A stretch of 64,000 bases of DNA from JBCCGL01 sp039029275. Its GTDB lineage: Bacteria > Pseudomonadota > Gammaproteobacteria > JBCCGL01. Shown piece after piece: positions 8,072-16,229 of the stretch. Every line of letters starts with the position of its first letter. Position 1 is the stretch's first letter. The notes under the pieces are model-generated. The model saw only the letters and a list, made by a program, of their open reading frames with translations, was not told the origin of the DNA and ran no database searches. The stretch covers positions 62,001 through 126,000 of the forward strand of contig JBCCGL010000014.1 of assembly GCA_039029275.1 (NCBI GenBank), written 5' to 3'. The position numbers and the translations under genes are program-made.

Positions 8072-8512
8072 ATGTATTGGACGGTTTATTTGTCGGGTGA
8101 AATCCACACGGACTGGCGCGATCAAATCGTTGAAGCGTGCGCCGCTCTCGAACTGCCTATGGAGTTTACCTCTGCGGTGACGGATCACGCGGCGAGCGAT
8201 GCCGCAGGCGATCACCTGGGTGAGGAAGACAAAAACTTTTGGCGTGATCATAAATCGTCAAAGGTCAACGCGATCCGAACCAGAAACCTGATCGAGAATT
8301 GCGATATCGCGGTTGTCCGATTTGGCGACAAATACAAGCAATGGAACGCGGCGTTTGATGCGGGCTACTGTGCGGCCGTCGGAACGCCCTACATCACCTT
8401 GCACGATGACGATATTGTTCATCCCTTGAAAGAAGTTGACGCCGCAGCGATGGCGTGGGCAACAACGACCGATCAAGTCATCGAAATTTTACGTTACGTC
8501 ACGACGCAATAG
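8072..8512 (+). CDS. ytoQ: YtoQ family protein
   Basis: A 146-residue cytoplasmic protein of the YtoQ family, recognised by the N-terminal V-Y-L-S-G-E-I-H-T-D-W-R and the middle segment N-F-W-R-D-H-K-S-S-K-V-N-A-I-R-T. The fold is expected to be related to nucleoside 2-deoxyribosyltransferases, but no activity is established that I know of. A CGGAGG Shine-Dalgarno sits just before the ATG at 8072. It ends in TAG, useful evidence that TAG is a normal stop in this genome. The next gene (DNA alkylation repair) begins 20 bp later on the same strand. Confidence 0.88.
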   Translation: MYWTVYLSGEIHTDWRDQIVEACAALELPMEFTSAVTDHAASDAAGDHLGEEDKNFWRDHKSSKVNAIRTRNLIENCDIAVVRFGDKYKQWNAAFDAGYCAAVGTPYITLHDDDIVHPLKEVDAAAMAWATTTDQVIEILRYVTTQ

Positions 8513-8531
8513 TGGCTTGGATCGTTACCGG

Positions 8532-9257
8532 ATGAGCGATCAAAAGCGCGTCACTGCAGCAAGCATCACAAAAGCGCTACGCGCGCTCGGTGACGGCAAA
8601 ATCGCCGAACACTCCCAGCGATTTTTTAAAACCGGCAAAGGACAATACGGCGAGGGTGATGTATTTATCGGCGTGCGCGTGCCGGCGGTTCGCGCGCTGG
8701 TTCGCGAGTCTCGCAATATTTCGCTGACTGAAACTGAAAAACTTCTTAAGTCAAAATATCACGAGGTGCGTTTGTGCGCCGCGTTGCTGTTAGTCGAATT
8801 ATTTCAGCGCGGCGATGAGCCGCAAAAAAAGTCAGTTGTTGAACTGTATTTGCGTAGCACGTGCCACCTCAATAATTGGGACATCGTTGATTGTTCGGCG
8901 CACAAAGTGGTTGGCCCGTGGCTGGAAAACCGGAGCCGTAAAACACTCTACAAATTTGCAAAATCACAGCATTTGTGGGAGCGGCGCATCGCGATAATGT
9001 CGACGTTTCATTTCATTTATCAAAATGATTTCTCGGATACGTTGGCGATCGCGGACATACTGCTACATGACAGTCACGATCTGATTCACAAAGCCGTGGG
9101 TTGGATGCTGCGCGAAGTGGGCAAACGCGACAAAAAAATTGAGAAAAATTTTCTTAAAACGCGCTACCAGACAATGCCGCGAACGATGCTGCGCTATGCG
9201 ATTGAGAAATTTCCAGAATCAGAGCGACAGCGTTATTTGTCAGGGCGTATAACGTGA
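8532..9257 (+). CDS. DNA alkylation repair protein (AlkD-like)
   Basis: A HEAT-repeat DNA glycosylase-like protein of 241 residues that would remove bulky or cationic alkylated bases such as 3- or 7-alkylpurines. Family marks are G-V-R-V-P-A-V-R-A-L-V, the Y-H-E-V-R-L-C-A-A-L-L helix, N-N-W-D-I-V-D-C-S-A, and H-D-L-I-H-K-A-V-G-W-M-L-R-E near the C-terminus. These include the Trp/Asp positions that line the AlkD active site. The ATG at 8532 is chosen over upstream in-frame codons because those would overlap ytoQ by about 80 bp. Its last 18 bp overlap the 3' end of the convergent gene at 9240. Confidence 0.9.
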   Translation: MSDQKRVTAASITKALRALGDGKIAEHSQRFFKTGKGQYGEGDVFIGVRVPAVRALVRESRNISLTETEKLLKSKYHEVRLCAALLLVELFQRGDEPQKKSVVELYLRSTCHLNNWDIVDCSAHKVVGPWLENRSRKTLYKFAKSQHLWERRIAIMSTFHFIYQNDFSDTLAIADILLHDSHDLIHKAVGWMLREVGKRDKKIEKNFLKTRYQTMPRTMLRYAIEKFPESERQRYLSGRIT

Positions 9258-9764
9258 GTGAAGTTCACGCAGTCGGTTGATGCCCGTGCTCAATCCGTCC
9301 AACGGAAAATTCAGCGTAAATTCCTCGACGAGGTAATCGTGAAAGGTGATCTCGGCGTTTTCACTTTTAACGAGTAAGTCGAAAAATAATTTGGGATTGC
9401 CGTGTGAGGCCACACAGGGTGAACCGCATTCGGCCAGCGACACGACATTGTTTCCGTCGAAGGTTAAATTGCCGCGGGAAAATGACGTTTGCCACTCCTT
9501 GTCGATCTCCATTCGATAGGTGTTACCGTCGACATAAATGCGCGGGATCATTGCTCTGAAGTCAGGGCGCGGTTTGTAGATGATTACCAGATTGAGATTG
9601 CATCGGATGTCCCCAGCACCGCCGTAGTCAATGCACCAGATTTCCCAATCGCCGTGCGCTTCCGACGCGACAAGTTTGTTGTCGGGATTGCCATCGTGCG
9701 CGGCAGCGGCCCCTGCGGCCAGCGCAAAAATCAGCGATGTTACAAGGACAAGGAATTTCGACAT
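9240..9764 (-). CDS. Secreted hypothetical protein (invasion-associated-locus-B-like)
   Basis: A periplasmic protein of about 174 residues from the ATG at 9764. It has a signal peptide (M-S-K-F-L-V-L-V-T-S-L-I-F-A-L-A-A-G) with likely cleavage after A-A-A-A-H. Four cysteines (in W-C-I-D-Y, I-R-C-N, A-E-C-G and S-P-C-V) could form two disulfides, using the Dsb system. The opening G-D-W-E-I-W-C motif resembles the IalB fold, hence the tentative name. It is convergent with the alkylation repair gene and shares 18 bp with it. Function unknown. Confidence 0.6.
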   Translation of the reverse strand: MSKFLVLVTSLIFALAAGAAAAHDGNPDNKLVASEAHGDWEIWCIDYGGAGDIRCNLNLVIIYKPRPDFRAMIPRIYVDGNTYRMEIDKEWQTSFSRGNLTFDGNNVVSLAECGSPCVASHGNPKLFFDLLVKSENAEITFHDYLVEEFTLNFPLDGLSTGINRLRELHSRYTP

Positions 9765-9819
9765 GGTCTGCACCTCTATTTTGGTAGTAGAGTGTGCAGA
9801 CCTATGTATAGTTCAACCG

Positions 9820-10347
9820 CTACGCCGCCTTCGCGTTCTTGGCGGTAAATTCCAGATTCTTTAAGGTCTTTGCGCACGCAACTGCCGCCTCAGCGCCCTT
9901 GATCTGGAAGTGCTCGAAAAAGAATCGCTCGTGCGCGTCGCTTTCCTGAAAATGATGCGGTGTCAGCACCACGGATAGAATCGGTACTTCGGTTTCCAGC
10001 TGAACCTGCATCATCGCGTCCAGAACGGTGCCGGCGACGAAGTCGTGCCGATAGATTCCGCCGTCCACGATTAACCCGGCCGCAACAATAATTGCGTACG
10101 TGCCCGTTTTTGCGAGCAATTTTGACTGCAAAGGAATTTCCAAACTGCCCGGCACTTCGAAGAAGTCCATCTGCGTTTCATCAATTCCGAGCACATTGCA
10201 CTCGGTGATGAATGATTCGCGCGATTGGCTGACAATGCCGCTGTGCCATGCGGCTTGAATAAATGCGATGCGTTTTCCACTTTCGAGCAAGCGAAACCCT
10301 TCGTACTGGGCGACATTACTGCGCGTGGTGAGATTGGTCTGATCCAT
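9820..10347 (-). CDS. ribH2: 6,7-dimethyl-8-ribityllumazine synthase, type II (orphan copy)
   Basis: Lumazine synthase joins 5-amino-6-ribitylamino-uracil and a four-carbon phosphate, the penultimate step of riboflavin synthesis. This 175-residue protein resembles the decameric type II (RibH2) enzymes. Marks are A-W-H-S-G-I-V, F-E-V-P-G-S-L-E-I-P-L, and G-G-I-Y-R-H-D-F-V-A-G-T-V-L-D, followed by L-T-P-H-H-F-Q-E. The start is ATG at 10347, with AGGGGA at the proper distance; an in-frame ATG at 10362 has no ribosome site. It stands alone, with no ribB, ribE or nusB, and an FMN riboswitch occupies its leader. The housekeeping ribH should lie elsewhere in the genome. Confidence 0.9.
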   Translation of the reverse strand: MDQTNLTTRSNVAQYEGFRLLESGKRIAFIQAAWHSGIVSQSRESFITECNVLGIDETQMDFFEVPGSLEIPLQSKLLAKTGTYAIIVAAGLIVDGGIYRHDFVAGTVLDAMMQVQLETEVPILSVVLTPHHFQESDAHERFFFEHFQIKGAEAAVACAKTLKNLEFTAKNAKAA

Positions 10348-10424
10348 TGTGATTCCCCTCATCTATTATTCACAGGATCAGGGCGAAGGGAGGTTTAAAT
10401 AGCGGGATCACCGCATGTTTTGCT

Positions 10425-10572
10425 TCCCATTCTCTATCATCCGGACTATTACCGTCGGCTTTGGAATCGCACCAAATCTGCTGACCTTTTAGACAAGCTA
10501 AAAGCGCTCGCGGGCTTAACGGGCTAAACCCGAATCACCGCCGGTGGGGAATTGCACCCCGCCCCGAGAACA
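10425..10572 (-). promoter_or_regulatory. FMN riboswitch (RFN element)
   Basis: Read on the minus strand, this leader has the conserved RFN core. It opens with CTCGGGGCGGGGTGCAATTC and continues with CCCACCGGCGGTGATTCGGG. A variable hairpin arm follows, and it closes with AATAGTCCGGATGATAGAGA. The paired outer ends, the ACCGGCGGT loop and the AGTCCGGATG-AGAGA block are diagnostic. It ends about 80 nt before the ribH2 start, leaving room for an expression platform; GCGG and CCGC segments near 10401-10413 could form a small switching hairpin. FMN binding is expected to turn ribH2 off. Confidence 0.93.
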
Positions 10573-10698
10573 CACGGTCGTTCGATTACGACCGCCTACA
10601 CGCAAGTATATAGTGTGCCTGTTACTTTTTTAAAGCGTGGGCGGACAATTTTGTCGACGCGGCGTCGCGCAGAATTTTTCGTCCTGGAGGGATGTTCT

Positions 10699-11598
10699 TT
10701 ATCGCCGCACGGCAATGATGCCCGCGGCCACAATCAGCACCATTCCCGCAATTGATGTGTTATCGGGTATTTCGCTAAAGAACAGAATCCCCCATATCAC
10801 AGCGAAGCCGACATAGGCGAAATCAAACGTCGCGACAAGCGATGATGCGCCGATCTGATAGGCGATGGCGGCACCCACGCTCCCGATCAAAATCGCCACA
10901 GTGAGAACGCCGATGATCAATATCCCGTCGCCGCTTAGTGTAGGCCACGATGGGGACAAGAACGCCAGTGAAGCATGATCATTGCTCGTTTGACCCAGGA
11001 CGCCGGTTGCCACCAAGCCGAACACGATGAAGGCAATGTTGAGCGCGGCTGAGAGCACCAGCGGATGCTCGTCGCGACATTTGGTACGCGTCAAGATCAT
11101 CGCGAGCGCGAACAATATTGCCGAAACCAACGGCAACAAGGCGTAGCGATTAAACTCATCGGCTGCTGGTTTCAATATAAGAACGACACCGATAAATCCC
11201 ATCGCAATTGCGGCCCAACCTGCGCGCGATACTCGTTCGCCAGTGAACAACGCCGAAAACAGAGTAATAAAAATGGGCAACGTGTAGTAAGCGGCGGCGG
11301 CGTTGGAAAAAGGGATGTGTGGCAGCGCGGCGTAGTACGCCACCCACATGACCACGAGCATAGCGCTGCGGACTGATGTCCATAACAGTCTGCTCGGGAT
11401 CAGCGCGACCGATGAGAATCGTAGCCGCAAAATGAGGAACAAAACCGGAAGCGCGAGCAACGAACGCAGAACGAAAATTTGCCACAGCACCAGGTCGGCG
11501 CTGACATTCTTGATGAGCGCGTCGCCAAACGACAGCGCCAGGACCGTTAGCAGAATGACCGCTACGGCCAGGCGATTATTATCGACCTTGTCATCCAT
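10699..11598 (-). CDS. EamA/DMT family transporter
   Basis: A ten-helix drug/metabolite transporter of 299 residues made of two EamA repeats (residues about 10-140 and 155-295). Each has the family's alternating hydrophobic helices and short loops, for example F-S-N-A-A-A-A-Y-Y-T-L-P-I-F near the end of repeat one. Such carriers usually export amino acids or other small metabolites; the substrate cannot be read from sequence. It lies 20 bp downstream of a LysR-type regulator on the same strand, so the regulator may control it. Confidence 0.85.
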   Translation of the reverse strand: MDDKVDNNRLAVAVILLTVLALSFGDALIKNVSADLVLWQIFVLRSLLALPVLFLILRLRFSSVALIPSRLLWTSVRSAMLVVMWVAYYAALPHIPFSNAAAAYYTLPIFITLFSALFTGERVSRAGWAAIAMGFIGVVLILKPAADEFNRYALLPLVSAILFALAMILTRTKCRDEHPLVLSAALNIAFIVFGLVATGVLGQTSNDHASLAFLSPSWPTLSGDGILIIGVLTVAILIGSVGAAIAYQIGASSLVATFDFAYVGFAVIWGILFFSEIPDNTSIAGMVLIVAAGIIAVRR

Positions 11599-11618
11599 AT
11601 CGAATCACAAAATTGAGA

Positions 11619-12518
11619 TCAGGCGGACTGGCTATCACGGCCATGCTCGTCAAACAAAAAGTCGCGAAACGAGCGCACTGTCGGATTGGCCAAAGACCCG
11701 CGAGGGTACACGATGAAATAGCAAAACGTATCACGAAGACACACCTCAAACGGTACGGTTAATCGCGCGCTCGCCAGATGTTCTTGCACAAAGGCGTTGC
11801 GCACCAGCGCGAGCCCATCGCCGTTCAACGCCGCCGCGATGGTTGCAGCGTGATCTCCCAATAACGGGCCGTGACGAACATCCAAATCGGTAACACCGGC
11901 GTTTATGGCCCACTGGTTCCAGTCTTCGTAGCTCTCCTCGTGGAGCAAGGGGTAATCTGCCAATTGCTCAAGACTCGAGGGAGCGGGGCGTCCGTCAGCC
12001 AGGATCGGCGCGCAAACCGGCATCAAATCCAACTTCATCAACAATTCACTCTCGGTGCCGGGCCAATCGCTTTTGGGCGCCGCTCGAACAGCGATATCAA
12101 CGCCATCGGTGAAATCGCTGACCGTTACGGAGTGATCCAACTTCAACTCGATGTCGGGATGCGCACGCCAAAAACGCCCCAGACGCGGGACCAGCCATTG
12201 CGTCCCGAACGCGGGAGTAACAGACACCGTGAGTTTGCGCTGCGTGGTCGGATTGCGGATCTCCTCGCTCACTTCCGCGATGGCATCGAGCGATGGGGTT
12301 GCGACGTCCAGAAGCATGTTGCCAGCGTCTGTCAGCAGCAGGCGACGCGGGAGTCGTTTGAACAATGGGGCGCCGAGGTATTCCTCCAGTGCCTTTATCT
12401 GGTGGCTGACGGCGGTTTGCGTCACAAACAGCTCATCCGCGGCCCGAGTAAAACTCAGGTGACGCGCGCTGGCCTCGAAGGCACGCAGAGCGTTTAGCGG
12501 TGGGAGTGATCTATGCAT
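11619..12518 (-). CDS. LysR-type regulator, GcvA-like
   Basis: A 299-residue LysR regulator. The N-terminal winged helix-turn-helix (residues 6-64) is typical of the GcvA group: L-P-P-L-N-A-L-R-A-F-E-A-S-A-R-H, then S-F-T-R-A-A-D-E-L and T-Q-T-A-V-S-H-Q-I-K-A-L-E. The effector domain begins near residue 92 with the usual S-V-T-P-A-F-G segment. It is followed by an EamA exporter on the same strand and is divergent from a DUF1127 gene pair across a 108-bp AT-rich spacer. LysR proteins usually act on such divergent neighbours. The inducer is unknown. Confidence 0.9.
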   Translation of the reverse strand: MHRSLPPLNALRAFEASARHLSFTRAADELFVTQTAVSHQIKALEEYLGAPLFKRLPRRLLLTDAGNMLLDVATPSLDAIAEVSEEIRNPTTQRKLTVSVTPAFGTQWLVPRLGRFWRAHPDIELKLDHSVTVSDFTDGVDIAVRAAPKSDWPGTESELLMKLDLMPVCAPILADGRPAPSSLEQLADYPLLHEESYEDWNQWAINAGVTDLDVRHGPLLGDHAATIAAALNGDGLALVRNAFVQEHLASARLTVPFEVCLRDTFCYFIVYPRGSLANPTVRSFRDFLFDEHGRDSQSA

Positions 12519-12626
12519 GAGAAAAATTCATTTGTACGAAATTATTCATCGTTTGAGAGCTTTATTAAAATTAGCCAAAATTCTTAACAAGCGAAATGTA
12601 TCGTGAATTAGTCATGAGATATTATT

Positions 12627-12836
12627 ATGTTTCAAATCATATCAGAAAGCTTTGCACGCGCCACCGGTATTGAATCTGATCGCGATGTTCGCGTGCAAGA
12701 AGCGCAGGCGAAGCGCTGGCGTACAGACGCTATCGCAAGCAAGGAGCCCAATGATCGGGTTCAATCCGAACGATCAGACGACGACGCATTGCAGTTGGGT
12801 GAAGTGAAATTTGAGTACAACAGGGTGATGATATGA
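12627..12836 (+). CDS. Small hypothetical protein, coupled to DUF1127 protein
   Basis: A 69-residue hydrophilic protein with many Asp, Glu and Arg residues, beginning M-F-Q-I-I-S-E-S-F-A-R-A-T. No known domain is recognised. Its stop codon overlaps the start of the next gene in an ATGATATGA arrangement, so the two are translated together. The 5' end faces the divergent LysR gene, suggesting regulation by it. Gene-like because of the coupling and the spacing; function unknown. Confidence 0.6.
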   Translation: MFQIISESFARATGIESDRDVRVQEAQAKRWRTDAIASKEPNDRVQSERSDDDALQLGEVKFEYNRVMI

Positions 12837-13045
12837 ACACACAGTTACTGACAAACCCATGCGCAACAAGGCAGGGCACGCACGGCGTGTTGGCGTCTCT
12901 CGAGCGCCGAATTGCTGCTTTGCTATGCGCGATCTTTTGCGAATCCAGTCGCGCCGAAACCAGACGTCAACTTAAGAATCTGGATGACCGACTTCTGCGC
13001 GATATCGGTTTGACCCGCGAGGACGTCGACTACGGGGATTTTTAG
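12833..13045 (+). CDS. DUF1127 domain-containing protein
   Basis: A 70-residue basic protein whose C-terminal half is the DUF1127 (YjiS-like) domain: R-R-Q-L-K-N-L-D-D-R-L-L-R-D-I-G-L-T-R-E-D-V. That helical, Arg-rich motif is also found in small RNA-binding or regulatory proteins linked to phosphate metabolism and growth control in alphaproteobacteria. The N-terminal 25 residues are less conserved. It overlaps the upstream 69-residue gene by 4 nt. DUF1127 genes often lie beside GcvA-like LysR genes, as here. No direct molecular role can be assigned. Confidence 0.85.
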   Translation: MNTQLLTNPCATRQGTHGVLASLERRIAALLCAIFCESSRAETRRQLKNLDDRLLRDIGLTREDVDYGDF

Positions 13046-13132
13046 CGCTGCGGTTGCGCGGGACGCCGTTGAAAGGTGCAGCGTCGGTGCAAAGTCGCCG
13101 GCGCTGCTCTGTGTGGGGTCGGTCTCCGTCGA

Positions 13133-13750
13133 CTAGAACGCCAGATGCAGCCCGCACTCGCGTTTGGGTTCGCCTTTAGTCGGGTCGAAGTAGTTGGTCT
13201 CCGATGGCAGGTCGTGGTCGCGCAGGTACGCATTGATGTCTGTACTGGTCCAATCCAAAAGCGGGTAGATCTTGTCGTAACCCTTGGGAGACTTGTGCAC
13301 AGCTTGCAGACCAGCCCGGTGCTCGGTTTGCTCGTGGCGCAAGGCAGAAAACCAAACGTCTGGCCGCAAGGTGTTGAGCGCACGCTGGAAAGGTTCCAGC
13401 TTCACCTGTTGCGTAAAGCTCGCGTGCTCGGGGTCATCGAGTGAGGGGACGCCCTCGAGTATCGGTTTCCCGCGCGGTTGCCAAATACTCAGATTGAGCG
13501 CGAGCCGTTCGCGCAAGTGCGCGGCAAATGCGTGAGTGGAGCGCGTGTTATGACCGGTGTCGACCCAAACGACGGGTATATCTGGCGCAACCTGGGTAAG
13601 CATATGCAGCAGAACCGCTGATTCCGGTCCAAATTTTGTGGTGACGATAGGACGTTCAGCGCGTTCAAGTGTTTGCGTAATCAACGCTGAATGCGATGTC
13701 TGGTTGATCGATCCGGCCTCGTGATGTGCCTGACTCATGTTCTTTGCCAT
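13133..13750 (-). CDS. cysH: Phosphoadenosine phosphosulfate (PAPS) reductase
   Basis: CysH reduces activated sulfate to sulfite in assimilatory sulfur metabolism. The protein is 205 residues, somewhat shorter than the 240 of enteric CysH. It has the PP-loop-like T-T-K-F-G-P-E-S-A-V-L-L-H, the V-W-V-D-T-G-H-N-T segment and the catalytic C-terminal E-C-G-L-H, here only three residues from the end. The paired cysteines that bind the 4Fe-4S cluster of APS-type reductases are absent, which points to PAPS as substrate. ATG codons at 13750 and 13738 are both possible starts. It is divergent from an MFS transporter; no other cys genes are near. Confidence 0.88.
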   Translation of the reverse strand: MAKNMSQAHHEAGSINQTSHSALITQTLERAERPIVTTKFGPESAVLLHMLTQVAPDIPVVWVDTGHNTRSTHAFAAHLRERLALNLSIWQPRGKPILEGVPSLDDPEHASFTQQVKLEPFQRALNTLRPDVWFSALRHEQTEHRAGLQAVHKSPKGYDKIYPLLDWTSTDINAYLRDHDLPSETNYFDPTKGEPKRECGLHLAF

Positions 13751-13869
13751 ACCAGTGTTTCAAGTGGGAGTGCAATAATAGTGGCCTTGGTATGCCCATA
13801 AAAATAATATATTTGCACATTAAAATTCTCTATTTGAATATGAATTGGAATCGATCCCACGGTTAAATC

Positions 13870-15078
13870 ATGAGTGTACCCAGCGAGTCACGCCCCTTCT
13901 TCAAGTCGATTGTGTTGCCGCTCGCGGTAGCCGAGACGATTATCTGGGCAAGTATTTTCTACTCGTTTCCGGCGCTGTTGCTGCAATGGGAGCGACATAC
14001 GCACTGGTCCAAAACTGAGCTCACCGGCGCGTTTTCACTGGCACTGCTCGCATCTGCGCTGTGTGCACCGGCCGCTGGCCGGCTGATCGACAGGGGATAT
14101 GCGCGCGAACTTTTTACCAGCGCGACCGTGCTGGGCGGTGTGATGTTGATCGTTTTATCGCAGGTTGAATCGCTGTGGCAGTTTTATGTCGTGTGGTGCG
14201 TGATCGGCGCGGCGATGGCGGGTTCGCTTTATGAGCCGTGCTTCGCCGTTTTAACGCGCGCGCTAAAAACCGATTCCAAGCGCGGTATCGCTGCACTCAC
14301 GCTGATCGCAGGGTTCGCCGGCACGATTTCCTTCCCGTTGCTGAATGCGTTTGCCGATGCCTGGGGTTGGCGAATGGCTCTGCAAGTGACGGCGTTGTTG
14401 ATGTTGTTAAGCGCTCCCGTTTTGGTGTGGCGGTCGGTGGGCGCGGCCGAGAACCTGAGCTCAACCGGCGCTGAACAAGAAAAGCCCGACGCGCGCATGC
14501 CCTCGGATGTTTTCCGCAGCACTACCTTTTGGTTACTGGGTGTTTCATTCGCGATGATTGCGCTTTCGCACGGTGTGTTGATCACGCACATTCTTCCTCT
14601 TCTCGATGATCGCGGGGTTCAGGCGGAGACCGCTGTATTGGCAGCAGCCATGATTGGCCCAATGCAGGTGCTGGGTCGCCTTTTGATGGTGGCGGTTGAG
14701 GGTCATGTCGCGACAAAAACCGTCGCGCAGTTCAGCTTCATTGCGATGGGGATTGCCGCGCTGTTTCTGTTCGCCGTTACCGCTTCAGCGGAATTATTGG
14801 TGATCTTTGTTGCGGTTTACGGCGCCGCTTATGGCGTGACCAGCATCACGCGGCCGGTCGTTATCGCCGAATTTTTGGGGCAGGAAAACTACGGCGTCAT
14901 AGCCGGCGTGCTGGCCACGCTTTATTTGCTTGTGGTAGCAGCGTCACCATCGATTGCCTCACTGCTGTGGGAATTGGCCGGCTACGACAGCGTGATTACG
15001 CTTGCGATTATCGCGTGTGCGATCGGGTGGGTGTGTTTACTTCTGGCGTCGAAGCGCGCAGCCGCCGCGCAGTCTTAA
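13870..15078 (+). CDS. MFS transporter
   Basis: A 402-residue major facilitator with about twelve predicted membrane helices. The loop between helices 2 and 3 carries a version of the MFS motif A-G-R-L-I-D-R-G-Y-A-R. A hydrophilic central loop (residues about 196-215) separates the two six-helix halves. The substrate cannot be deduced. Its ATG at 13870 faces cysH across a 119-bp AT-rich spacer likely to hold divergent promoters. The MscS gene follows 50 bp downstream but has its own strong ribosome site. Confidence 0.85.
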   Translation: MSVPSESRPFFKSIVLPLAVAETIIWASIFYSFPALLLQWERHTHWSKTELTGAFSLALLASALCAPAAGRLIDRGYARELFTSATVLGGVMLIVLSQVESLWQFYVVWCVIGAAMAGSLYEPCFAVLTRALKTDSKRGIAALTLIAGFAGTISFPLLNAFADAWGWRMALQVTALLMLLSAPVLVWRSVGAAENLSSTGAEQEKPDARMPSDVFRSTTFWLLGVSFAMIALSHGVLITHILPLLDDRGVQAETAVLAAAMIGPMQVLGRLLMVAVEGHVATKTVAQFSFIAMGIAALFLFAVTASAELLVIFVAVYGAAYGVTSITRPVVIAEFLGQENYGVIAGVLATLYLLVVAASPSIASLLWELAGYDSVITLAIIACAIGWVCLLLASKRAAAAQS

Positions 15079-15128
15079 GTTCTGCGTCGGTTGGTATACT
15101 CTAGCGGATAACTGACAAGGAGCCTCCA

Positions 15129-16214
15129 GTGCTAGAAACACTAAAAGCCGACATCCAACCCTTTCTCGACGTGTTCGGCAGTAATGCGTATGTGCAGTCA
15201 CTGGTGGTTATTTGCGCTGCGTTCGTATTGGCGATGATTATCGACCGAGTGATCGTCAGCAGTGCAAAAAAACTCGCCGCAAAAACGAGCGCAGAGCTCG
15301 ACAATCACATTATCGAGCTCGTGCATAAGCCGGTTTTTCACTCGGTCATACTGATCGGTCTCGCGATCGCCTTGCAGCTCATCGATCCGGGTGAGCATGT
15401 GACCCGGGTCGCCGGCTCGCTGTTGACTACCATCGCGCTGATTATCTGGTCGCTGTTCATTTTTAAGCTGCTGCGATTGCTGTTGCGCAAAATGGCGGCG
15501 AACCCCTCCCGTTTCTCGGTGTTGCACGCGCAAACGCTGCCACTCTTCGAGAACCTTGCGCTCGTCGTGATGATCAGTATCGCGATTTACTACGTTTTTT
15601 CTGCCTGGCATATCGACATGACAGCGTGGTTGGCGTCTGCAGGTATCGTTGGTATCGCGGTGGGTTTTGCCGCAAAAGATACTCTGGCCAATTTGTTCTC
15701 CGGCGTATTTATTCTGGCGGACGCGCCGTACAAAATCGGAGACTACGTGGTGCTCGACTCGGGCGAGCGCGGCGAGATCACGCACATCGGTATTCGCAGC
15801 ACACGGATGCTGACGCGTGATGACGTTGAAGTTACGGTGCCAAATTCGGTTATGGGCAACACGAAAATTATCAATGAATCCGGCGGGCCGCACGAAAAAT
15901 TTCGCGTGCGAGTGCAAGTGGGAGTCGCCTACGGCAGCGACATCGACAAGGTGCGTGAGGTTTTAATGGATATTGGCGTCGGCGCGGAGTCGGTTTGCGA
16001 CGAGCCGGAGCCGCGCGTGCGTATGCGTGCATTTGGCGCCTCGAGCCTCGACTTTGAACTGCTGTGCTGGGTTGATCAGCCGGTGCTGCGCGGGCGCGTA
16101 CTCGACGCGCTGAACTGTACGGTGTACAGACGTTTCATTGAAGAGGGAATTGAAATTCCCTACGCCAAACAGGATGTCTATATTAAGGAGATGCCAGGCT
16201 CGCCGTCTATATAG
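15129..16214 (+). CDS. Small-conductance mechanosensitive channel (MscS family)
   Basis: An osmotic-shock release channel of the inner membrane, 361 residues. Helices lie near residues 18-38, 67-90, 95-115 and 135-155. The pore helix and following segment hold the signature G-I-V-G-I-A-V-G-F-A-A-K-D-T-L-A-N-L. Next come the beta domain with G-D-Y-V-V-L-D-S-G-E-R-G and P-N-S-V-M-G-N, and a C-terminal alpha/beta domain. The start is GTG at 15129 after an AAGGAGCC ribosome site. The gene is convergent with trpS, 15 bp apart. It is more like the YnaI/MscS-type large group than minimal MscS, so no symbol is given. Confidence 0.9.
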   Translation: MLETLKADIQPFLDVFGSNAYVQSLVVICAAFVLAMIIDRVIVSSAKKLAAKTSAELDNHIIELVHKPVFHSVILIGLAIALQLIDPGEHVTRVAGSLLTTIALIIWSLFIFKLLRLLLRKMAANPSRFSVLHAQTLPLFENLALVVMISIAIYYVFSAWHIDMTAWLASAGIVGIAVGFAAKDTLANLFSGVFILADAPYKIGDYVVLDSGERGEITHIGIRSTRMLTRDDVEVTVPNSVMGNTKIINESGGPHEKFRVRVQVGVAYGSDIDKVREVLMDIGVGAESVCDEPEPRVRMRAFGASSLDFELLCWVDQPVLRGRVLDALNCTVYRRFIEEGIEIPYAKQDVYIKEMPGSPSI

Positions 16215-16229
16215 AGCGCAACCGTGCTT

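Noticed and set aside
15198..15917. Minus-strand open frame (239 codons) inside the MscS gene
   Set aside because: The + strand encodes a clear MscS channel with the pore signature; the antisense product is low-complexity and unlike any protein.
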